Assembly: GCA_948567375.1 (NCBI GenBank)
Contig: OX419763.1
Coordinates: 1,054,001 to 1,118,000 of the forward strand
Direction of reading: 5' to 3'
From: Lunularia cruciata
Taxonomy: Eukaryota > Streptophyta > Marchantiopsida > Lunulariales > Lunulariaceae
DNA: 64,000 nucleotides
Below are positions 1-10,640 of the stretch, in pieces. The position numbers and the translations under genes are program-made. The first letter of the stretch is position 1; each line of letters starts with the position of its first letter. The notes under the pieces were generated by a model. The model did not search any database, was not told where the DNA came from, and saw only the letters and a list, made by a program, of their open reading frames with translations.

Positions 1-212
1 CTTGCAATTACGTCTAGTCTCCAAATTGCATAATTCCTCACTGTGAATTTGGAGTTCTTCTTTCCTCCTCCCATCTCCCCTGCTTTCTCAATGTCTCTCG
101 GTTTCACTCTCTCTACTTCTCCCCTACACACTAGCGCGTCTTCAACTCTATTTCCCTTCCCACAATCATCTGCGAGACGACTTCTCAATGGCAAAGGAAA
201 ATTGCTCGACAT
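1..212 (-). CDS. LTR-encoded ORF, N-terminal fragment
   Basis: This is the partial N-terminus of the family A LTR protein and runs off the window. It starts at the same Met-Ser-Ser-Asn-Phe-Pro motif as the copies at 4285 and 13841, continues through the basic GGGKKNSKF motif, and has no stop in the ~70 visible codons. The function is unknown (see the copy at 13841). It is called CDS only because no break is visible in the fragment. Confidence 0.5.
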   Translation of the reverse strand, partial: MSSNFPLPLRSRLADDCGKGNRVEDALVCRGEVERVKPRDIEKAGEMGGGKKNSKFTVRNYAIWRLDVIA

Positions 213-609
213 TGCTTCATTGTTAGCCCAATTTTTATAGTCACACTTTCTTTGTCTCTCTTCAATTCAAATTTCACACCTCTTGCATGCGCTTGTCACT
301 GTCAATCGTACTTCACGTGTATGGGTTGTCGGTTTTGAACATTCCCTTCTTGAATTTCTTGCCCCGATGAAAGGTTTTTAGACTGGCTTTGCGTCGGGTT
401 GAGCTCCCCCAATACAAAGATTCCTTACTTCAGGTTGTATGCTGATAGGGCATTTCTGAGTACTTTGCCTTATGACCCAAAGTCACTTTACTTCGGGTTT
501 CATCCCGAAGACTCTTTTCTTTGCCTTCTCTAGCCATACAGGCGCAATCTGACTTCTCTATACACTTCTTCTCTATTTTGAAAAAAAAACAAAAAATGTG
601 GGCACCACA
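1..609 (-). mobile_element. Family A LTR, 5' end (reverse), cut by window edge
   Basis: This is the first ~610 bases of a family A LTR on the minus strand. The LTR tip TGTGGTGCCCACA reads inward from 609 and is followed by the T-rich stretch, the promoter-like box (plus-strand TTTTTATAG near 231-240) and the start of the LTR-encoded ORF. The order and sequence match the forward LTRs starting at 3871 and 13428. The tip abuts reversed gag sequence at 610, so this LTR looks inserted into an older gag. The remainder lies left of the window. Confidence 0.8.
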
Positions 610-1405
610 ATGTGCTTGCCTAAGGTTGTACATCTTGGGTTTGGTACACTGTCTCTTCTTCCTTACTTGGGTCTCAACTTGGAACCCAATCAATGTTGCA
701 CTAGAAATGCATTGAGGGCCAAGCACTCCTTATTAACATGGCCTGATTTGCTACACATAGTGCACCATACAAATGGTCTGCCAAATGAAGGAGGCTTTCT
801 TTGGTCCTTTGCTCCAATCATTTGGATCTTGAAATCCACAAACTCTTTAATAAGAGTCTCTAGCTTATTGTCAGCCTTATTTATACTCTGTTGTTGGGGG
901 TGTCAATGGCTTCTTTCCTCCCCATCTTCATATTCATATTCCTTGGATTCTCAAGAAGAACTTGAAGATGTGGAGGATTCCTCCAAAGAAAGGGATGTTT
1001 TGCAAGAAGCTCTTTGTTTGGGCTTCTTGCCTTTCAGCTCCTATTTTCTTTGGTTTCTACAATAGTGAGAGTGGGCTGCCTCAAATTGGGTGACATGTTT
1101 GAGTACCTTGTCCAAGGAAGTTACATTCCTCTCCTTGGCAAAGATCTGGATCTCTAGTGCCAAACTTCCAAGGAACCAGGTAATGGCTTGGGCATCGGAG
1201 TAACCCACCACACCCAACTGCTTTGGGCCTTGGTTCAAAAGGGCCATGAACTGCTCAGAGTAGTCTCTCAACTTCTCCTTCTTCCCTCTATCCAAATCAT
1301 TGAGTGCCACAAAGATTCTTGTGTTGTAATCGATTTCCTAGAATCATTCTAGGAAGCCATTTTGCAAGTCCGCTCAATAGGCTATCTGAACCCCTTTTGG
1401 GTTAC
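610..1405 (-). pseudogene. Family A gag fragment (reverse)
   Basis: This reversed Gag piece includes the stretch beginning MALNDLDRGKKEKLRDYSEQ (1041-1310), which matches the Gag copies at 8584 and 22879. A degenerate zinc-knuckle region follows toward 610. Frameshifts and stops are present. The upstream side is fused at ~1405 to LTR-ORF sequence, so the PBS and Gag N-terminus are deleted. The downstream side is interrupted at 610 by the LTR tip. The role in the parent element would be capsid/nucleocapsid; this copy is non-functional. Confidence 0.8.
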
Positions 1406-2996
1406 ATGCATATACTTTTGTATTGCCAATTCATCTTTTGGTCTCTCAACTCTTCTCTCTTCTTCTTCAACTGTAATAACAAGGGACAAACTATCTGCAA
1501 AAAGTACTCTACCCAATCAAAGACTCCTGAACTCTTTGGTTGTTTAGGGTCTTCTCTCCTCACTTCTTTTATTAGAGCTTTACTCCAAAGTCTTAATCTC
1601 CTCACTCTCAGGGGGATTTCATCCAAGTCTTCTCCCTCAGAAGTGCTTTACTTATTTCCACAATGGCAGTAGGAATACTTTTCTTTGATCTCTGAGCCTT
1701 CTAAACCTCCAACTTTGGCTTGGCTTTAGGCATCTCCTCTATCTCCATTATAGACACAGAATGTGTCCTCCTCCATGCAATCATGCATGCAACTCTTGTT
1801 CTTCTATATCAACATCTTCTTCACCTTGTTGCTGAACTTGTGTTTCACCATCACATCTGCTGCTGCTGTTTCACCATCACCTTTGCTTTGCAGCATAAGC
1901 TTTGGTTCTTCTTCCTTTGAGTCTTGTAACTTGTACTCAACTTTGCCTTCTGATTCTTCTGCACCTGACAACTCATGGATCACTATGATGTCTTGCCTTG
2001 GGTTCACCTTCCTTGTCTTTTTGGGCTAGACCGGTGACACACTCTCCTCGGGACAACTTCTCTTTCTTTTCTTTGGGTTGTTAACTACTACCTTCATGTG
2101 TTCCCCCATTGTTGCATAGTGCTCATCACTACTTTGGATATGTTGGATGTATTGCTGCTCCTCCTCATTTGCTTCTTTGTGTAGGTTAGGATGAAAGTGA
2201 GACTCCATCTTTCTTGGTTTTATCTCCTTCATCAGGTTCAAACCAAAGTAGAAATGCATAGTGAATGGCACTAAGAAGTGGGGAGCAATTTGATCTCTCC
2301 AACACCACACCATCTGCCATGTTCTTTGGTGAAAATAGTTTGCCCAATTCATAGGCGCTCCTGCAAACATATGATGGAAAAACATAACCTAATGCTTTAT
2401 AACATACATGGTGCAATTAGGCTTAAAGAGTGCCGTCATCACCCCAATGATACTTCACCTTACTAGGTCCTGATATTATCAACTTTATACCTGTTCTTTG
2501 TGCATGGCACAATGAAGGAATTGTGGATTTTCTCAATCTCCTCCATAGGCTCTCATTTCCCAAGGAACGTAGCCCTAGTTTCCTCAACAGAGCCTCTTCC
2601 TAACACCAATCTCCAATCAAACTCTATCCATTGAGTTGGATTACCTCGCTTCCCTTTGTTCTTAGGTCCCTCCTCACAATCACTCAAAGCTACTTTTTCC
2701 ATGAACCCTATAGAACTCAAATTCCAATTCCAGGACAAAATGGTGACCTAAAGTCTATTCAAAACTTTGATCTTAGCTATCATATCTAACCTTCAAATCA
2801 CCGGATTTCTCACTACAATTGAGGGACTCTTCTTCTAATCCTTCTTTGGCATCATGTGATCTCTAACTTGGGGTAGATGAAAGATAATTCCACCATCTCT
2901 TGATCTTGAGATCCTAACTCCGTCATGATTTTTAAACATCAAATTAGGCATTCCTTCAGGTTGACTACTCAGTGGCTTAGGATACTTGTGTGACAT
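1406..2996 (-). pseudogene. LTR-encoded ORF, subfamily 2 fragment (reverse)
   Basis: This is a reversed, diverged copy of the LTR-encoded protein. The likely start is a Met near 2996 followed by SHKYPKPLSSQP, equivalent to MSSNFPSPLRSR in subfamily 1 and LSKFPIPLSSRP in the copy at 17177-19179. Downstream lie the conserved WNWN segment, FHHMFAGAPMNWANYFHQRT (2026-2385), HFHPNLHKE..EEQQY, an acidic middle, and the segment WVEYFLQIVCPLL (1402-1626). It then fuses to gag at ~1405, losing most of the coiled coil. LTR sequence extends to ~3095, where LINE sequence begins. It contains several frameshifts and stops. Confidence 0.75.
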
Positions 2997-3095
2997 TTTG
3001 AAATCCCCTTGATGAAGTCTAGATTTTATGATTCTTTGTTGATGGGTCATTCCTCTGTCATTCTTCACTGAAACTCACACCTTTTGCTTACACAC

Positions 3096-3430
3096 AGAAG
3101 CTGTTGGATTCTCTACTTGCTTTTGCAATCAAACAAAGATGGAGGTGAACCTTGACAAGTCCAAGGTGGTTGTGGTGGGTTCTAAAGGTGTCACACCTTT
3201 CTTTTTTGATGGACAGCAATAAGAGCAGGTTTCTTCTTATAAGTACTTGGGCCTTGAGTTTTCTCATGACTATAGTTGGTCTACTTGTGTGAAGATGAGA
3301 ATCAATGCAAGCTTTAGAGCTTTGTATTCACTCATGAATCTCTCTAGACTTGCTCATCTTACCACATGGGAGTTGAAGAAGGTGTTGTTCAGATCTCTTG
3401 TGCAACCGGTGGTTCTCTATGGTACTTAGA
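3096..3430 (+). pseudogene. LINE reverse transcriptase fragment
   Basis: This fragment matches the LINE RT copies at 54166-54500 and 59180-59515. Recognisable segments include MEVNLDKSKV, YKYLGLEFSHDYSW and LKKVLFRSLVQ, from the C-terminal part of a non-LTR RT and its following region. It has one in-frame stop and is truncated at both ends. At ~3431-3505 the match breaks down and an inverted LINE piece follows. Confidence 0.75.
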
Positions 3431-3505
3431 TTTTCACCACAAAACATGGAGTACCAATAGGTGGTCCAAAGTACTAAAGCCTGATCTGAAACCAGCTTGG
3501 AACTA

Positions 3506-3870
3506 AGCTCAAATTTTGTACTCTTCAGCCCAAGCGCTCAACCTCGACTCCAAAATTTCCCCATACAACTTGGCAAAGACACTACCAAGAAGTATGGTGT
3601 GGTAATTGGTGACAACATCTCTCTGGCCAGACTTGTGAATAGGAACTACCTTCTTGAAGTACCCTCTATCAGGAAAGCCACACTTGATTGCCTCATTCAA
3701 ATGAGAAGTGAGTATTGGAATCAAATGGCTGCCGCCCCACTTCAAAAGTTCAACACATAGTCCATCAAGGTCTTCAGCCTTACCATTGGCCAACTTCTTC
3801 AATTGGTACTTGACATCAGCTTCAGAGATAGTGAGAGTAGATCCAAGGCAAGGTGCCATGCTTGGAGCAT
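3506..3870 (-). pseudogene. LINE RT N-terminal fragment (reverse)
   Basis: The reversed fragment encodes the beginning of a non-LTR RT: a segment starting MAPCLGSTLTISEADVKYQL, then DGLCVELLKWGG and FKKVVPIHKSG, the usual RT fingers motifs of LINE elements. It corresponds to 35729-36030 on the plus strand. The 116-residue reading frame is open, but the fragment is interrupted at 3870 by the family A LTR that starts at 3871. Confidence 0.8.
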
Positions 3871-4257
3871 TGTGGTGCCCACATTTTTTTGTGTTTTTTC
3901 AAAATAGAGAAGAAGAAGTGTATAGAGAAGTCGGATTGTGCATGTATGGCCGAAGAAGGTGAAAAAAAGAGTCTTTGGGATGAAACCCAATTTAAAGTGA
4001 CTTTGGGTCATAAGATGAAGTACTCGGATATGCCTTGTCGCCATACAACCTGAAGTAAGGAGTCTTTGTATCGGGGGGAGCTCAACTCGAGGTGAAGGCA
4101 TTGTAACAACCTTTCGTCGGGGTGAGAAATTCAAGAAGGGACCGTTCAAAACCGGTGGCCCATACGGGTGAAGTACAATTGACAGTGACAAGCGCATGCT
4201 AGAGGTATGATTTCTCAGTAGAAACAGGATTGAAGAGAGACAAAGAAAGTGCGACTC

Positions 4258-4264
4258 TATAAAA
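4258..4264 (+). promoter_or_regulatory. TATA-like box in 5' LTR
   Basis: TATAAAA stands 27 bases before the ORF start at 4285. The same spacing occurs at 13814 (ORF 13841) and 31897 (ORF 31924). It may drive the LTR promoter or the ORF. In some copies an in-frame upstream reading also covers it as Leu-Tyr-Lys, so coding constraint could contribute to its conservation. Confidence 0.5.
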
Positions 4265-4284
4265 ATCAGGCTAATGACGAAGCA

Positions 4285-6809
4285 ATGTCAAGCAATTTTC
4301 CTTCGCTGTTGAGAAGTCGTCTTGTAGGTGATCGTGGGAAGGGAAGTAGAGTTGAAGACGCACTAGTGTGTAGAGGAGAATTCGAGAGAGTGAAACTGAG
4401 AGATAGAGAGATAGGAGGAGGAAAGAAGAACTCCAAATTTGCAGCAAGGAATCATGCAATTCGGAGGTTAGATATGATCGCAAGAATCAAAGTCTTGAGC
4501 CGACTTTGGATCACTTTCTTGGCATGGAACTGGAATGTGAGTTTTCCAGGTTTCATGACAAAGATAATAGAGAGTAAGTGTCTCGATGGCCCCGAGGAAG
4601 AGGGGAAGAGAGGAAATCCGGCTCGCTGGACAGAGTTGGATTGGAGATTAGTGCTCGGGAGAGAGGCAGGCACAGAGTAAGGTGCCACATTCTTGGGGAA
4701 GGGAGAAGTAGCAGAAGAGACCCAAGAAATGAGGGATGCTTTAGGTTGAGAGTTACAAGGATCCAATGAAGAGAGGGCCATGAGTGCTCTCATGGCAATC
4801 TTGAAGCCGGAGAGAACAACTTATTTGATGAAACACCAAGCGGTGTTCTTCCATAAGATGTTTGCAAGAGAACCAATCAATTGAGCAAGGTGCTTCCATG
4901 GGAGGACAAGACAGATGGTGTGGAATTTGCGGGATAAGTCGCCTCCACACTACATTGTGCCATTTGCAGCACATTTCTATGTCGGGTTGAATTCGCTCAA
5001 TTTGGCGGAGCACAACCGAATGGTGTCTCACTTCCATTCCGACTTGAGAAGAGAAGTTGACACGGAGGAGCAGTAGTACATTCTTCAAATCTGAAGCACG
5101 AATGAGTACTACATGAAGATGGGTAAGAGTGTGGAGATAAAAGTGAGTACTCCAAAGTCAAAGAAGCAGAGTCGGCAAGGAGAAGCCAAAGACAAGACAA
5201 GACCTCGGAAAGTCAGGCGAGGAAACCGGAGGAAAGGCATAGTGGTGGTCGCGTTGTCAGACAAGGACTCAGAAGGCAAAGCCAAGTGCAAGTCCGAAGA
5301 CTCGGAACGCGAGGAAGAACCGGAGCTCACATTGCAAAGTGGAGATACGAGCAACGATAGTGATGAAGGTAGAGAGATGACATTGGTACAAATTGTTGTT
5401 GCTGAAGAAGAAGAAGTTCGGATGGAGGTCAAAGAAGAAAATACTAAGAAGTTGGAGGATGAGATACCCGAGCCCGAGGAGAAGAAATTCACGATCTAGA
5501 GGGGAGTTTGTTCAAGACGCAAGGCGAAGTGTGAAGCGGGTCTGAGTAAGGTGAGGGAAGAAGCAAACGCTAGCTCGGGAAGTGAAGCGTCTATTCCAAT
5601 ACGAAGACTGCAGAGAAGGAGGTGAGTATCGGGTGAAGAAGAAGTAAGGAAGGAGATTGCTACACAAGAGGAAGTAGTTGCGAGTGATGGAGTGGAGTAC
5701 CTGCAGGAGATTGTGTGTCCATTGTTGGTGAAGTTGGAGCACAAGAAGAAGGAGATGCAATCGACATGTCCGGAGGTGAAGACTGTGTTGCGGGTATTGG
5801 CGAGATTGGAAGAAGAGAACTCGGAGTTGAAGAAGAGTTTAACCTGAGGTGAGGAGGAAAGGGAAGTACTGTGAGGGGAGGCAGTAGTACAGAACCAAGT
5901 GATTGAGGACTTGAAGAGAGAAGCCAGGTATCAAGAAGAACTTGTGAAGAAGAGTGACATAGCAAGGGAAAGACAAGTAGCAGAGTATGAAATCTTGAAG
6001 CAACAGTTTGCTGATTCCAGACTCAAAATTATCCATGCTATGGCGAGGGTAGCAGAGAAGGAACAAGAGCTTGATAGAGTGATGGAGAGTGTAGAAGAGA
6101 AGAAGCAACTATGGCAGCGGGAGTTGACAGTAAGATATCGAGAAGAAGAGAGATTACGAGAGTTACTTCATAATCAGGAAGAGAAGATTGAGCAAAAGGA
6201 GAAGGAGAAAGAAACTATGAAAGCCGAGTTTGAGGCGGAATTGGCAATGTACAGAGAAGATTGGCTTGCAGATCAGGAACGGGAAAGGAAGATGCAATTG
6301 GAGCCCTTGAAGGAGATCGTCATCAGAATGAATGCGAAGTTAAGTACAGTGGCCAATATTTGAATTGAAGAGACGAGGCTGCACGAGTTGAAGTTGTTGG
6401 TGTAGGAGACAAGGAAGAGATAGGCAAAAGATACAGATTTGAACCCGCTATTAATTTGTCTCGAGACTCGTGTAGATAGGAAGATATTGAAAGTCGAAGA
6501 CAATATCGCGATTAGACTAGACTTAGTATAGATAAACTTCGGAAAGATGTTAGAGCCAAACCCGAAGTAGATGAAGTAGGAGTGCAGATGTCTTCGGAGT
6601 TACCAGTAGAGACAATAGAGAAGAGTGAGTCGGGAGATAAAAAGTTAGATAGATTACCCACTAGTGAAATGTCAGATCAGGAAAGAGAACTATAGGATCT
6701 GGTAGAGGATGTAGGAGTTATGAAACCTGAGGACAAAGTAGGAGGAAGTAAAGTTACTTTGGGTTTGGGTTTGAAAGCCGAAGAAGAAGTAGACATCGGA
6801 TTGGATTAG
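4285..6809 (+). pseudogene. LTR-encoded coiled-coil protein, 5' LTR copy (broken)
   Basis: This is homologous end to end with the 3' LTR copy at 13841-16383. The N-terminal part is open to 4680, then stops and frameshifts accumulate. Long open pieces resume at 5113-5499 (acidic/basic middle, with EEEPELTLQSGDTSNDSDEG) and 5899-6363 (coiled coil with EQELDRVMESVEEKKQ). The C-terminal tail ends at VDIGLD before the stop at 6807-6809. Several stops fall where other copies have CGA, CAG or TGG, as expected from cytosine deamination. The function is unknown. Confidence 0.75.
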
Positions 6810-7612
6810 AAACCGATTTGAGATTTGAATAGGCAGATATGAAGAGATGCATTGTCATTTCGGATCTGCATGTTTGTAGAGGCATTAGGAAGAGGTGCAG
6901 TAGGATGACAACTATCGATTGCCTTACTATTTGAGAGTGGAATTTGCATTATTATGTTGTTTAGTGCTCATAATTCTGAGAATAGATAAAGCGAAGTGCT
7001 GTGAAGCAATGCTCCTCGCTTGAGCTTGATTCCGAGTATCAACTTTGCAATTGTGTTTGTGAGTGTTTGGAGAAATTTGAAGTGCAAGTCACTATGCTTG
7101 TTGGATGTTGGATTTCATAGCCTTGATCTTCATTTTGTGTGTTTGATCCTGAGTGAAGTGCAATCGAAGCAATGCCTTGACAGATTTGAGAGGAATTGTA
7201 GTGTTGGTAGTATTTTGCAATTGTGAGTGCAGTGCGAGGTTGATGTGAAGCAATTTCGATCGAGAAAGTTGTGCCTTCAGTGGAGGGGTAGAACACAATT
7301 CTAAGGCAAAGTCATTTTGCAGTGAAGTGCCATTTTTGGGAGAGCCTAAATCATCACAATCAAGATTGTTTGGAAAGATTTGATGGATTTGTGATTAAGG
7401 AGTGTGAATTTGTGACAAGACTGTGAATCAGTGTTTGTTACTCTCTTCTAGGTGTGGTTTCTACCTGAGAGATTAAAGATGCAACCAAGAAGAACTGCAA
7501 TTGTTACTTTGACTTTGTATTTGAACATTTATGAATCGTATCTCTGCAAGAATGAACTTTACTTACCCGATTACCCGCAAAAGTGATATTTGCCGGGTTG
7601 TTACATGATTTT

Positions 7613-7630
7613 TGGCACTACTGCCGGGGA
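7613..7630 (+). other. Primer-binding site, tRNA-Asp-like
   Basis: TGGCACTACTGCCGGGGA begins 7 bases after the LTR end. It resembles the complement of plant tRNA-Asp 3' ends (TGGCGCCGTTGCCGGGGA), the primer type described for Athila/Tat gypsy elements. The mismatches lie in the CG-rich centre and are partly CG decay. The copy at 21913 reads TGGCACCACTGCCAGGGA. Confidence 0.7.
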
Positions 7631-7693
7631 TACAAATCTTGAAAGTGGAAGAATACAAAGCCAGATTCAAAACTAGGTATCAATGCAATATGA

Positions 7694-9250
7694 ATGTCTG
7701 CATCGAGAGAACAATGAGGAGAGAGAGCTCGAAGACAAGCATTGCAGTGTGAAGAAGGTGAATATTTGAAAGTCCCATCCACTTTTGATGAAACCAAACG
7801 AGAGGCGTTGGACTTTCAACTCCTTCACAAAGTGCAAGAAGCCCTACAAGAACTTGACCATAAGAAATGCAAAGGCAATTGGCAAGGCTACTTTGCATCC
7901 CCCTCTTTGTCCAAGAAGAAGAAAGACTCAAGTGGCCAAACATATGCATTACGGCCCAGTACACCGACTTCCCCTATAGCTATAAAGGAAGTCGTGTCCT
8001 TAAAGAACTTTGTTCGAGAAAAGACAGAACGAACACTTACAGAAGAAGAGTGTCAACATCTTCTACGAACGATTCCTTGATTGAACCGAAGGAATTTTGA
8101 AGAACACATCGAAGGTGCTGATCCTGAATCTTCCAATTGGGTTGAAGTCAACACCCTCATATCAGAAATTGTCAAAGAAGACACTACCTTGAATTTGACG
8201 AATTGGCATCCTTGGGCTGACAATACGGGGTCAATTCCAGCAAATCCCTGGGTTCCGTCAAGTTCAACTCTACCCCAGCCAATCCCAGTGCATTGAAAGA
8301 TGACTTCGTTGCCCGTCACCCAACACGCCTATCAAAAGTATAAGGGGACAAAACAAGATGAAGACCCCAATGAATTCATCAAAGAATTTGAGTTCATCTC
8401 CTTTGCTAACAAGGAGCATGACTCGGCGGATCGATTGTGAATTTTCCCAAGTCTGCTCTGAAAGAAAGCTCGGAGCTAGTACACCCATGTGACCCAGAAG
8501 GGTTTGTACCGGCAGACTAGGCAAACTTGAGAAACAACTTCTTGGAACGATTCTAGGAGGTTGATTACGACACAGGTGTCTTCATGGCACTCAATGACTT
8601 AGACCAAGGCAAGAAGGAGAAGTTGAGAGACAACTCTGAGCGGTTCATGGTACTCTTGAACCGAGTTCCCAAGCAATCGGGGGTGGTGGGTTACTCCGAT
8701 GCCCAAGCCATTACCTGGTTCCTCGAAGGACTTTCACCAAAGATCCGAATCTTTGCAAGGGAGAGGAATGTAACTTTCCTTGACAAAGTACTCAAACATT
8801 TGGCAGATCAAATGTATGGTGCCCCGCATGTGGCAAGTCGGGCCACGCAAACACGGAATGCAATACTCGTAATGCATTCCCGGTGCAACAAATTGATTGG
8901 GTTCTGGGATGGAACCAAGACGAGGAAGAAGAGGCTGTGTGCCAAATACAAGAACTACAGCCTCAGGCTAGCACATCGTATCAAGATCCAAGGTTTGGAC
9001 CAAGGGAGTATAACCCCAATGCTCTTCCACGAAGACCACCAATGAGCAACCAAAATTGACCTCATAATGTTGCACCCGGAGCCTGTTACAATTGTGGCTC
9101 GATAGGACATTGTCTCCAAACTGTCTGGAGCCAAGAAGGCAAATTGGGTACATTCTCTTGTGTGGAATTGCAAAGGATTGGGCCATACGGGCAATCAATG
9201 CCCTCACCCACCCAACCCGAAGCCACCTATAAAATATATACAAACCCCCA
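7694..9250 (+). pseudogene. gag: gag, element 1
   Basis: This is the Gag structural protein region. The likely start is the ATG at 7694 (Met-Ser-Ala-Ser-Arg-Glu), a start also seen at 21994. Conserved segments are STFDETKREALDFQLLH, DSSGQTYALRP, EEECQHLLRTIP (ending 8080), NEFIKEFEFISFANKEHD and MALNDLDQGKKEKLR (8584). A deletion fuses the KVLKH segment to the first zinc knuckle at ~8800 and shifts the frame. Degenerate second and third knuckles follow near 9075-9215. There are multiple stops (for example the TGA at 8296), so it is non-functional. The family role is capsid assembly and RNA packaging. Confidence 0.85.
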
Positions 9251-9256
9251 CTGAGC

Positions 9257-10640
9257 ATGGAACAATTCGAGCGAAGGGATACAAATGTAAATTGCATCAC
9301 GCTTGAGGAGGAGAGACCTCAGGAAGGGAGTCCGGCCTCGGAAGGGGAATGGCCGGACCTTGAAATTTTGAAGGTTGAGACACACGCTAGTAAGAAGAAG
9401 CGTGATCCTGAAGAACTGAGTACGACCTCCTCGTCTTCTAGAAAGGCAAAGAGACTGCGCCCAAAGGCAATTCTTTCTGCCAAGGAGGAAAAGATCCTCT
9501 TGAAAGCAAAAGCTAAAGGCTTGCAGAAAGAACTTAAGGAGGCACTACTCTGAACTCGGGATTTGAGTTTGGAAGAGGAGACAAAGAGGAAGTCTCCAGT
9601 TTTTCCGGCGGACATCCGATCCAAAGTAAAGGGTCTGATCCAAGCCGAGGTGGGCCAACCCCGAGGAACCTTGGGTTAAGGCCACTAGTAATCCCGTCCC
9701 CATTTTGAAATGTCCCGAAGTCAAAATGGAACATGGAGAGACTTCGAACCCAAAGCCAAAGGCAAAGATGGTCAAATTGGGAGGAGTACCCCCATATGAT
9801 ATTGTAGCGGATTTGGCAGCCACAAATGCCAACATTACATCCAAACAATTGTGGAAGACAACAATCTGTACAAGAAGCAGCTAAATTTGGCCCTCAAGAA
9901 GGTGAGGTCGATGTCAAAGAAGGACCTGCCCGCTATTTATCATATTGAACAAGAAGATTTGGGACCTCCTGAGGTGGATGCGGCGATTGCAGGGTGCATG
10001 ATCACATCGATACTCATTGATTCGGGGTCCGGTGTGAATGCCATGACTGAAGATACTGCAAATCAACTCGGGTACCATACGTTTGAGCCAACACCCTGAG
10101 TTTTGAAATTTGCAGACCAAACTAGGAGACGGCCTTTGGGCATGCTGTCAAATATAACCATGATCATTGGAGGGGTGCCCTTCAAGTTGAATTGCGACCA
10201 GTGACAAAGACTGGTTACCCTTTGTTGATCGGCAGACCCTGGTTGTACAGTGCCCAAGTTGTGGTGGATTGGCATCAGTAGAAGTTAAGATTCAAGGACA
10301 TTTCATCCAAAGATCAGAAGCTGGTGACTGTGAGTTGGATGAAAGTTCCTCACCTTAGGGAAACAAGTTTGTCGGAAGAGGAGGACGAATCCGAAGACTC
10401 ATCATCTTTGTCTTCAGACAAATCCAAAGACGAAGTCCAAGTTAACTATTTGGAATGCTATGAGGTGGATGTCGTAGAAAAAGATCCATATGACCTTGCC
10501 TTGGGTGAACCTGACTTGAAGGAAGGGGGCAACTCACCTTGGGTTAAGCCGAGTAAGCCACGTTGAAGGAGTCATCAACCCCAATGATTGTCAAGATGTT
10601 GTATTGACTGAAGGAAAAATTTAAAAAAATTTTGAAGACA
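9257..10640 (+). pseudogene. Gag-Pol linker, aspartic protease and acidic spacer
   Basis: A lysine-rich linker (9257-9553, LEILKVETHASKKKRDPEEL) leads into an aspartic protease domain with the catalytic Asp-Ser-Gly at 10019-10027 (LIDSGSGVNAM). The protease would process Gag-Pol in the virus-like particle. The flap side and C-terminal part contain frameshifts. Next comes a strongly acidic Ser/Glu/Asp spacer (10360-10560, SEEEDESEDSSSLSSD) between protease and RT. The same spacer occurs at 24985-25130 and 28550-28700, so it belongs to the family. Stops at several positions make this copy defective. Confidence 0.8.

Larger units (their letters stand above)
3871..7605 (+). repeat. 5' LTR of element 1 (~3.7 kb)
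   Basis: It starts TGTGGTGCCCACA and ends GCCGGGTTGTTACA immediately before the PBS. The same termini bound the 3' LTR at 13428-17176, so the whole 3.7-kb block, including the ORF, is LTR and not an internal 5' region. This is very long for an LTR. The 3' ~650 bases are non-coding, and the later TATA-like position is decayed (CTATTTGAG near 6928). Confidence 0.9.

Noticed and set aside
3871-7605. Long internal 5' leader with an ORF before gag (Ogre/Tat layout) instead of LTR
   Set aside because: The same block, with the same TG...CA ends and ORF, also follows pol after the purine tract (13428-17176 and 31513-35101), so it is terminally repeated.
7613-7630. tRNA gene fragment
   Set aside because: Only the 18-nt complement of a tRNA 3' end is present, at the exact PBS position. 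There is no cloverleaf or internal promoter sequence.
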